Part shown: positions 22,139-28,147 of the stretch, in pieces | Layout: each line of letters starts with the position of its first letter | How positions within the stretch are numbered: the first letter of the stretch is position 1 | DNA from: an uncultured Sutterella sp. | Lineage (GTDB): Bacteria; Pseudomonadota; Gammaproteobacteria; Burkholderiales; Burkholderiaceae_F | NCBI GenBank assembly: GCA_934255515.1 | Contig: CAKQON010000017.1 | Span: 1-28,147 of the forward strand | Length of the DNA stretch: 28,147 nt | Reading direction: 5' to 3' | The notes under the pieces: model-generated | Database searches by the model: none | Told to the model about the DNA's origin: nothing | Seen by the model: the letters and a program-made list of their open reading frames with translations, nothing else | Translations under genes and position numbers: made by a program

Positions 22139-24781
22139 TTATTTCGCCACGACGTTGACGAGTTTGTTCTTCACGATGATGACGCGACGCACGGTCGCTT
22201 CGCCCACGAACTTCTTCACGTCCGGATTGGCGAGGGCGGCTTCGCGGATTTCATCTTCAGAAGCCTCGGCGGAGACGAGGATCGAGCCGCGGAGTTTGCC
22301 GTTCACCTGAACGACGAGCTTCAGTTCATCGGCCTTGATGACCTCTTCGGACCATTCCGGCCACCTGGCGTCGATGATGTCGCCCATGAGCGGGATGAAG
22401 CCGAGTTCGCCCCAGAGGCTCGTCGTGATGTGCGGCGCAACCGGGTAGAGGGTGCGAAGCAGGATCGACGCGGCTTCCTTGAGCGCTTCCTTGCCGCCCG
22501 CGGTTTCGTCGCCCTTGAAGGCGTCGATCGCGTTGAACATCTTCATGCAGGCAGAAACAACGGTGTTGTACTGCATGCGGCCGTAGTCGAATTCCGCCTG
22601 GCGGAGCGCCGAGTGGATTTCGCGGCGCAGATGCCGGGCTTCGTGGCTCATTTCGCCCGTGTAGGCTTCAACCGCCGGAGCGGCGATGATTTCCTCGCGG
22701 TGCGCATAGGCCCAGGCCCAGACGCGGCGAAGGAAGCGGAAGGTGCCTTCCGCGCCCGAATTCGACCAGGCGGCGGACTGATCAGGGGGACCGGCGAACA
22801 TCACGAAGCTGCGGGCCGTATCGGCGCCGAACTTGTTGATGATGTCGCGCGGCTCGACCACGTTGCACTTCGACTTCGACATCTTCTCGATGCCGCCCAG
22901 CACCACAGGTTCGCCGTCTTCCTTCGAGATGGCGCCGACGGGGCGGCCCTTCTCGTCGTACTGAACCTCGACTTCATCGGGGTAGTACCAGCGGCGGTGC
23001 CCGTCCGGGAGATCCCGGTAGTAGCACTCGGCCATCAGCATGCCCTGCGTGAAGAGGTTCTTGAAGGGTTCGTCGTACTTGACGAGCCCGAAGTCGCGCA
23101 TGACCTTCGTCCAGAAGCGGGCGTAGAGGAGATGCAGAACCGCGTGCTCGATGCCGCCGATGTACTGATCCATCGGCATCCAGTAGTCGGCGCGCTTGTC
23201 GACCATGCCCGTCGTGCAGTCGGGCGAGCAGTAGCGCTGGAAGTACCACGAGGAGTCGACGAAGGTGTCCATCGTGTCGGTTTCGCGTTCAGCGTCGCCG
23301 CCGCACTTCGGGCACTTGACGTTCTTCCAGGCGTCGCACTTGGCAAGCGGATTGCCGGATCCGTCCGGAACGAGGTCCTCGGGGAGGACGACCGGCAGAT
23401 CTTCATCGGGCACCGGAACCGGGCCGCAGTGCGGGCAGTTAATCATCGGGATGGGCGTGCCCCAGTAGCGCTGGCGCGAAATGCCCCAGTCGCGCAGGCG
23501 GAACTTCACTTCCTTGTGCCCGAGGCCCCTCTTCTCAAGGGCGGCGGCAATGGCGTCGATCGCCTCGTGAAGGCCGAGACCATTGAATTCGCCCGAGTTG
23601 ACGAGGTGCGTGTTGAGCGTCTTGTCGCCGTACCATTCCTGCCAGGCGTCGGTCGAGAAGGTTTCGCCTTCAACCGCAACAACCTGTTTGATGGGAAGGC
23701 CGAACTTCTTCGCAAAGGCGAAATCGCGTTCGTCGTGCGCAGGCACGGCCATGACGGCGCCTTCGCCGTAGCCCATGAGGACGTAGTTGGCGATCCACAC
23801 TTCGACGGGTTCGCCCGTGAGCGGGTGCTTGACATGGAAGCCCGTGGGGACGCCCTTCTTTTCCATCGTCGCCATGTCGGCTTCGGAGACGCTCCCCTTG
23901 GCGCATTCGGCGATGAAGGCCTTGAGGTCGGGACGGTCCTTCGCGAGATAGGTGGCGAGCGGGTGCTCAGCCGCGATTGCAACGAACGTGACGCCCATCA
24001 GCGTATCGGCGCGGGTCGTGTAGACGTTGAGCAGCTTCGCTTCGCCCCTCAGTTCATAGGGGAAGGAAAGCGTGACGCCTTCAGAGCGGCCGATCCAGTG
24101 CTCCTGCATGCGGCGCACCTGTTCGGGCCAGCCGTCGAGCTGCTTCAGGTCGTCGAGGAGTTCCTGCGCGTACTGCGTGATCCCGAGGTAGTAGCCCGGA
24201 ATCTCGCGCTTTTCGACGATCGCGCCCGAACGCCAGCCGCGGCCTTCGATCACCTGTTCGTTGGCGAGAACGGTCTTGTCGACCGGGTCCCAGTTGACGA
24301 TCTGGGTCTTGCGGTAGGCGATGCCCTTTTCGAGCATGCGCAGAAAGAGCCACTGGTTCCAGCGGTAGTAGTCGGGCTTGCAGGTGGCGACTTCGCGCGA
24401 CCAGTCGAAGGCGAGGCCGAGAGGCTCCATCTGAGCCTTCATGTCGGCGATGTTGCTGTAAGTCCACTTCGCGGGGGCGACCTTCTTCGAGAGCGCCGCA
24501 TTTTCCGCGGGCAGACCGAAGGCGTCCCAGCCCATCGGGGTCATGACGTTGTAGCCCTTCATGCGGTGGAAGCGGTACATGACGTCGTTGAGGGTGTAGT
24601 TGCGGACGTGGCCCATATGCAGCTTGCCGCTCGGGTAGGGCAACATGGAGCACACGTAGAACTTGGGCTTCGGATGGCTTTCGGCGTCGAGCGCCTCTTC
24701 ATGGGCGCGATAAACGTCGCCGGCCTTCCACATCGCCTGAACTTCGGATTCGACCTCCTGGGGGGAGTATGTCTCGCGCAT
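22139..24781 (-). CDS. leuS: Leucyl-tRNA synthetase
   Basis: LeuS charges tRNA-Leu and edits misacylated tRNA. This 880-residue class I synthetase has the HIGH motif in [13 protein letters not shown] (near residues 46-58) and the KMSKS motif in [10 protein letters not shown] near residue 635. The central CP1 editing domain includes [13 protein letters not shown] and [18 protein letters not shown] zinc-type cluster CPHCGPVP and CPKCGGD lies near residues 445-490. The length is normal for the bacterial enzyme. AAGAG lies four bases before the ATG. A TATACT box at 24830-24835 is a possible -10. Its substrate tRNA-Leu(GAG) is in the window at 27953-28037 but is not linked to it. Confidence 0.98.
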   Translation of the reverse strand: MRETYSPQEVESEVQAMWKAGDVYRAHEEALDAESHPKPKFYVCSMLPYPSGKLHMGHVRNYTLNDVMYRFHRMKGYNVMTPMGWDAFGLPAENAALSKKVAPAKWTYSNIADMKAQMEPLGLAFDWSREVATCKPDYYRWNQWLFLRMLEKGIAYRKTQIVNWDPVDKTVLANEQVIEGRGWRSGAIVEKREIPGYYLGITQYAQELLDDLKQLDGWPEQVRRMQEHWIGRSEGVTLSFPYELRGEAKLLNVYTTRADTLMGVTFVAIAAEHPLATYLAKDRPDLKAFIAECAKGSVSEADMATMEKKGVPTGFHVKHPLTGEPVEVWIANYVLMGYGEGAVMAVPAHDERDFAFAKKFGLPIKQVVAVEGETFSTDAWQEWYGDKTLNTHLVNSGEFNGLGLHEAIDAIAAALEKRGLGHKEVKFRLRDWGISRQRYWGTPIPMINCPHCGPVPVPDEDLPVVLPEDLVPDGSGNPLAKCDAWKNVKCPKCGGDAERETDTMDTFVDSSWYFQRYCSPDCTTGMVDKRADYWMPMDQYIGGIEHAVLHLLYARFWTKVMRDFGLVKYDEPFKNLFTQGMLMAECYYRDLPDGHRRWYYPDEVEVQYDEKGRPVGAISKEDGEPVVLGGIEKMSKSKCNVVEPRDIINKFGADTARSFVMFAGPPDQSAAWSNSGAEGTFRFLRRVWAWAYAHREEIIAAPAVEAYTGEMSHEARHLRREIHSALRQAEFDYGRMQYNTVVSACMKMFNAIDAFKGDETAGGKEALKEAASILLRTLYPVAPHITTSLWGELGFIPLMGDIIDARWPEWSEEVIKADELKLVVQVNGKLRGSILVSAEASEDEIREAALANPDVKKFVGEATVRRVIIVKNKLVNVVAK

Positions 24782-24829
24782 AACGCTCTTTATCCAGTGT
24801 GAGTTGTGGGTGGAGAAAAATAACAGGAA

Positions 24830-24835
24830 AGTATA
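24830..24835 (-). promoter_or_regulatory. Possible leuS -10 element
   Basis: TATACT on the minus strand lies 49 bases before the leuS start in the gap shared with the divergent uvrD gene. No good -35 is seen 16-18 bases upstream. Confidence 0.3.
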
Positions 24836-24917
24836 GCCCGAGCGGGCAGGGCTTCGCGCCGTTCGGGGCCCGCCGGAGAGCGCCCCGGCGAAGAGTTTTG
24901 CCCGGGCTCAGAGGCGC

Positions 24918-24946
24918 TTCGAAGTTCTTCCCCGGACGGTTACAAT
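24918..24946 (+). promoter_or_regulatory. Candidate uvrD promoter
   Basis: TTCGAA (24918-24923) and TACAAT (24941-24946) are 17 bases apart, 38 bases before the uvrD ATG. The -10 is good and the -35 half-matched. Confidence 0.4.
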
Positions 24947-24984
24947 CGCTCTTCTTTCTTTGAAGCATTCCGTTTATTCGAGTC

Positions 24985-27378
24985 ATGCCGTCTGATCTTC
25001 TTGAGAACCTCAACCCCAAACAGCTCGAGGCCGTCACCGCCCCTGAGGAATCCGTTCTGATCCTTGCGGGCGCGGGCTCGGGCAAAACCCGGGTCCTCAC
25101 GACCCGTGTTGCCTGGCTTCTTGAGGAGCATCTCGCCACAACTTCGGAAATCCTTGCCGTCACCTTTACGAACAAGGCCGCCAAGGAAATGGTGACGCGT
25201 CTGGAATCAATGCTTCCCTACGATCTGAAGCGCATGTGGATCGGCACCTTCCACGGTCTCTGCAACCGGATTCTGCGCCGGCACGCCGAATATGCGGGGC
25301 TCCCGAAGAGCTTTCAGATCATCGACAGCGCCGATCAGCTCGCCATGGTGAAGCGCATCATGAAGGCGGCCAATGTGGATCCGGAACGGACGGATCCGAG
25401 GTCCGTCACCTCCTTCATCAACTGGATGAAGGAGCAGGGCGTGCGGGCCGCGCATTCGGGTTCGATCGGCGGCGCCGACAATTCGACCAAGGTGGATCTC
25501 TACCGCGCCTATGAGAGCGAATGCCAGAAGCAGGGCGTCGTCGACTTTGCCGAACTCCTGCTTCGCTGCTACGAGCTCCTTGAAAGAAACGAGCTCGTGC
25601 GCGTTCATTACCAGCAGCGCTTCCGCCACATCCTCGTCGACGAATTTCAGGATACGAACGTGCTGCAGTACCGCTGGCTCAAGCTCCTTGCGGGCACGGG
25701 GCTCGGTCCTGACGGGGGGGCGCTTAATTCCGTCTTCGCGGTGGGCGACGACGACCAGTCGATCTATGCCTTCCGCGGCGCGAATGTCGGCAACATGACC
25801 GACTTCATCAAGGATTTTCACGTCAAAAACCCCATCCGCCTCGAACAGAACTACCGCTCGACCAAGGTGATTCTCGATGCCGCCAATGGACTCATTGAGC
25901 AGAACGAGGGGCGGCTCGGCAAAAACCTCTGGACGGCCGGAGACAGCGGCGAAAAGATCACCGTGAAGGAGCTCGATACCGATATCGAGGAAGCCCGCTG
26001 GGTGGCCGATCAGATGGAGAACGCTCGCCATAAGGGCGCGAAGTGGCGCGACTTCGCCGTTCTCTATCGCACGAACGCGCAGTCGCGCTCGATTGAAACG
26101 GAGCTTTCCGGCCGCGGCATTCCCTACCGCGTCTACGGGGGCCTGCGCTTCTTCGAACGTGCGGAAGTGAAGAACGTTCTCGGATATCTGCGCATGATCA
26201 CGAACCCCTGGGACGACACAAGCTTCCTGCGCGTGGTCAACACCCCCACCCGAGGGATCGGCGCCAAGTCGATTGAAGTTCTTCAGAATGCGGCGAGAGA
26301 GAGAGGCATCTCCCTCTGGGCGGCCCTCACCGACCGCATGATCGAAAAGCCTGCCAAGCTCATGGCCTTTGAGAACCTCATCACGCAGATGAGGATTGCT
26401 GCGGACGGGATGCCCCTCCTTGAAGCCATCAACCACGTCATCAAGGCTTCCGGTCTTGAGGAAGCGGCACGGAAGGAAAAGGAGGGCGACGATCGCGTTG
26501 AGAACATGCGTGAAGTGATTTCAGCCGCCAAGGGGTGGCTTGAAAATGAAAAAGTTGAGCTCAATCACCCGGCCTTCGCGCCGGTGAGCGACGATTCGCC
26601 TTCGCCCATGGAAGGGTTCCTCACGCAGGCAACGCTTGAAGCCGGCGACAGGAACGAGAATGCCGACCAGGATGCCGTGCAGCTCATGACCGTGCATTCA
26701 GCGAAGGGCCTTGAATTCCCTTGGGTCTGGATCATCGGCGCAGAGGAAGGGCTCTTTCCGCACTTCTCCGCCATCAAGACCGAATCGAAGGGAAGCAAGG
26801 GGGGCGGCCTCGAGGAAGAACGCCGCCTCATGTACGTCGCCATCACGCGCGCGAAGAAGCACCTGACCTTCACGCACGCGCGCGAGCGCCTGATGTTCGG
26901 CAACGCCTTCAAGAACCCGCTTTCCTCCTTCGTGAACGAAATCCCGCAGTCGCTTCTCGATATCCGTCCGGCGAATAAGAAGAAGGTCTATCAGCCTTCC
27001 TACGAAGATGAGGATCAGGATGAAAAAGGCTGGGGCCGCTCCTGGGGGAGCTCCGGCCGTTCAGGTCGTTCGCAGGGACGAGGCGGCTACGGCTCGTCAT
27101 CGTCCTACGTGCGCTCGTCCTCGATGGGATCGGGCGACAGCATGTCCTTCCGCGGCACGGGCCAGTTCGAAGTCATGCAGAAGAAGGCGGCCGAGCAGTC
27201 GGGCTACAGCAAGGGCGACGTCGTTAAGCACGACGCCTTCGGTGAAGGCGTCGTCAAAAAGTTCATCGGCACCGGCTCGAGCCTCATCATCGAAATCGAT
27301 TTTGGAAAAGCCGGCACCAAGGATCTGCTTCTTACCTTCGCGCGCGACAAGCTTCATCTTGTTCGTCGCGGATCATAG
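24985..27378 (+). CDS. uvrD: UvrD/PcrA-type DNA helicase
   Basis: This 797-residue superfamily 1A helicase unwinds DNA 3'-5' in excision and mismatch repair. Walker A is GAGSGKT (residues 29-35). The DEFQDTN helicase motif II lies near residue 218, GDDDQSIYAFRGA near residue 253 and LEQNYRST near residue 285. VQLMTVHSAKGLEFPWVWIIG lies in the second RecA domain, followed by EERRLMYVAITRAKK. After the helicase core comes a linker rich in Gly, Ser and Arg (about residues 677-720). It ends in a Tudor-like C-terminal domain with YSKGDVVKHDAFGEGVV, as in PcrA/UvrD proteins that contact RNA polymerase. The ribosome binding site is weak. Confidence 0.95.
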   Translation: MPSDLLENLNPKQLEAVTAPEESVLILAGAGSGKTRVLTTRVAWLLEEHLATTSEILAVTFTNKAAKEMVTRLESMLPYDLKRMWIGTFHGLCNRILRRHAEYAGLPKSFQIIDSADQLAMVKRIMKAANVDPERTDPRSVTSFINWMKEQGVRAAHSGSIGGADNSTKVDLYRAYESECQKQGVVDFAELLLRCYELLERNELVRVHYQQRFRHILVDEFQDTNVLQYRWLKLLAGTGLGPDGGALNSVFAVGDDDQSIYAFRGANVGNMTDFIKDFHVKNPIRLEQNYRSTKVILDAANGLIEQNEGRLGKNLWTAGDSGEKITVKELDTDIEEARWVADQMENARHKGAKWRDFAVLYRTNAQSRSIETELSGRGIPYRVYGGLRFFERAEVKNVLGYLRMITNPWDDTSFLRVVNTPTRGIGAKSIEVLQNAARERGISLWAALTDRMIEKPAKLMAFENLITQMRIAADGMPLLEAINHVIKASGLEEAARKEKEGDDRVENMREVISAAKGWLENEKVELNHPAFAPVSDDSPSPMEGFLTQATLEAGDRNENADQDAVQLMTVHSAKGLEFPWVWIIGAEEGLFPHFSAIKTESKGSKGGGLEEERRLMYVAITRAKKHLTFTHARERLMFGNAFKNPLSSFVNEIPQSLLDIRPANKKKVYQPSYEDEDQDEKGWGRSWGSSGRSGRSQGRGGYGSSSSYVRSSSMGSGDSMSFRGTGQFEVMQKKAAEQSGYSKGDVVKHDAFGEGVVKKFIGTGSSLIIEIDFGKAGTKDLLLTFARDKLHLVRRGS

Positions 27379-27385
27379 TGGAGCA

Positions 27386-27394
27386 TGCTAGAAT
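27386..27394 (+). promoter_or_regulatory. Extended -10 promoter of tRNA-Arg
   Basis: TGC followed by TAGAAT forms an extended -10 element starting eight bases after the uvrD stop. No -35 match is needed for this promoter type. A small hairpin CTTTC-GCGA-GAAAG (27403-27416) lies before the tRNA. Confidence 0.5.
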
Positions 27395-27421
27395 CCATTT
27401 CCCTTTCGCGAGAAAGATGGC

Positions 27422-27497
27422 GGGACCATAGTTCAACTGGATAGAACTGGCCCCTCCTAAGGGTCGGATCTGGGTTCGAGTCCCGGTGGTCCCACCA
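27422..27497 (+). tRNA. tRNA-Arg (anticodon CCT)
   Basis: A 76-nt cloverleaf with encoded CCA. The acceptor arm pairs GGGACCA with TGGTCCC and the discriminator is A. The anticodon loop CTCCTAA gives anticodon CCT for the rare codon AGG. The T arm carries GGTTCGAGTCC. It has its own promoter and terminator. Confidence 0.97.
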
Positions 27498-27542
27498 ACA
27501 GAGCTCCTCAGGCATTGAGACTGCTCTTCCCGCCAGAGAAGC

Positions 27543-27584
27543 AAAAAGCCCTGCAAGCCAAACGTTGGCCCAGGGCTTTTTTGT
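27543..27584 (+). terminator. Terminator after tRNA-Arg
   Basis: AAAAAGCCCTG (27543-27553) and CAGGGCTTTTT (27571-27581) form an 11-bp stem, with an inner GCCAA-ACG-TTGGC stem. T residues follow. The outer stem resembles the tRNA-Glu terminator at 131-165. Confidence 0.9.
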
Positions 27585-27822
27585 TGCCGGCTGATCCGGA
27601 TCGATTGCATCAGGGATGCGGCTGGATCCATCAAAGAAGCGCCGTTCCTGCAGAGATAAGGCGCTCAGGGAAGCTGCACGGCGCCTTCGGCCGCTTTACC
27701 GCCCGGAGCCTCTCTGCGATCCATTCGCCCTGGCGTAACGCCTCTCAAGGCGTGCGGAAGAAATCTGATGCGGTCAGTTTCCGTGGGCCGCTGAGCGGAC
27801 GCAGTTTTTTCCGGTGTACAGG
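27585..27822. other. Intergenic region without recognisable gene
   Basis: About 240 bases lie between two converging tRNA units. I see no gene with a start signal or family match. It holds small hairpins (ACGCCT-CTCA-AGGCGT near 27740, and CCGC-TGA-GCGG followed closely by TTTTTT near 27790-27811). The last could be a weak plus-strand terminator. It may be a remnant of lost sequence, but nothing proves it. Confidence 0.4.
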
Positions 27823-27856
27823 CAAAAGAAAAGGCCAGTTCCTTCGAACCAGCCTT
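27823..27856 (-). terminator. Terminator of the tRNA-Gln/Leu/Gln array
   Basis: On the minus strand AAGGCTGGTTC pairs with GAACTGGCCTT (11 pairs, two wobbles) around a GAAG loop, followed by TTTTCTTTT. It begins 12 bases past the last tRNA of the array. Confidence 0.88.
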
Positions 27857-27867
27857 CTCAATACATT

Positions 27868-27945
27868 TGGCAGGGGTAGTAGGATTCGAACCTACGTATG
27901 GCGGATTCAGAATCCGCTGCCTTAACCGGACTTGGCGATACCCCA
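27868..27945 (-). tRNA. tRNA-Gln (anticodon CTG), copy 1
   Basis: A 78-nt gene with encoded CCA. It begins TGGGGTATCGCC, the usual tRNA-Gln 5' end. The anticodon loop TTCTGAA gives CTG for codon CAG. Position 72 is T, so the 1-72 pair is T opposite T rather than the T-A seen in E. coli. It is identical to the copy at 28071-28147 over the visible length. Confidence 0.96.
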
Positions 27946-27952
27946 GCGAATG

Positions 27953-28037
27953 TGGTGCGGTCGATGAGATTTGAACTCATATGGATTGCTCCGCTACCCC
28001 CTCAAAGTAGTGCGTCTACCAATTTCGCCACGACCGC
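27953..28037 (-). tRNA. tRNA-Leu (anticodon GAG)
   Basis: An 85-nt class II tRNA with encoded CCA and a long variable arm. The acceptor pairs GCGGTCG with CGACCGC. The anticodon loop TTGAGGG gives GAG, reading CTC and CTT. It lies seven bases from the downstream tRNA-Gln and 33 bases from the upstream one, so the three are processed from one transcript. Confidence 0.96.
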
Positions 28038-28070
28038 GAAAACCTTCAAATTGTCACAACCTGATCGACC

Positions 28071-28147
28071 TGGCAGGGGTAGTAGGATTCGAACCTACGT
28101 ATGGCGGATTCAGAATCCGCTGCCTTAACCGGACTTGGCGATACCCC
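28071..28147 (-). tRNA. tRNA-Gln (anticodon CTG), copy 2, first base outside window
   Basis: Identical to the tRNA-Gln at 27868-27945. Only the 5'-most base of the 78-nt gene is missing, cut by the window end. The promoter of the array must lie beyond the window. Confidence 0.96.

Noticed and set aside
22106..24802. An 898-codon open frame on the plus strand across leuS
   Set aside because: It is the antisense shadow of leuS, whose motifs are all present on the minus strand. GC-rich codon use removes stop codons from the opposite frame. Its translation shows no family features.
25207..26436. A 409-codon minus-strand open frame inside uvrD
   Set aside because: Shadow of the helicase gene, without motifs.
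27868..28147. A direct repeat of about 78 bases near the window end, resembling a mobile-element or CRISPR repeat
   Set aside because: The repeats are two identical tRNA-Gln genes.

Overview
This window looks like ordinary chromosome from a GC-rich betaproteobacterium. The closest fit I recognise is a Sutterella-like member of the Burkholderiales. The reasons are the gene orders leuS-lptE-holA-proA and rpsP-rimM-trmD-rplS, the outer-membrane lipoprotein LptE, an ImuA/ImuB pair, and tRNA genes that end in an encoded CCA. The genus is inferred from family resemblance and not from a search. I see no phage, insertion sequence, CRISPR array, toxin cluster or integrated element.

Left part (1-6851, all minus strand): two identical tRNA-Glu(CTC) genes lie downstream of gltX. 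Next come a DUF401 membrane protein, an AEC-family carrier, queH (queuosine synthesis) and the translesion-synthesis accessory pair imuB and imuA. Read in transcription order this is imuA-imuB-queH-AEC-DUF401-gltX with tight spacing, so it may be one long operon. A 454-base AT-rich spacer (6852-7305) holds the divergent control region.

Middle (7306-17470, plus strand): yggS-proC-yqaA; etfB-etfA with a palindromic leader; a modC-modA-modB-like ABC transporter behind a ModE-like operator; the ribosome operon rpsP-rimM-trmD-rplS; and a lone GldA-like alcohol/glycerol dehydrogenase. Strong intrinsic terminators close etfA, rplS and gldA.

Right part: rlmL, proA, holA, lptE and leuS on the minus strand, then a divergent uvrD/pcrA helicase and tRNA-Arg(CCT) on the plus strand. 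The window ends in a minus-strand tRNA array, Gln(CTG)-Leu(GAG)-Gln(CTG), whose last gene lacks one base.

The genes serve translation (aminoacyl-tRNA synthetases, tRNAs, tRNA and rRNA modification, ribosomal proteins), DNA repair and replication, proline synthesis, electron transfer and envelope assembly. The most unusual signals are non-coding. One is a rod-shaped RNA fold of about 146 nt between rpsP and rimM. Another is a set of paired palindromes around the imuA promoter. A third is a terminator placed just ahead of rlmL. The most unusual protein is a ModA-like binding protein that has lost the residues ModA uses to hold molybdate.
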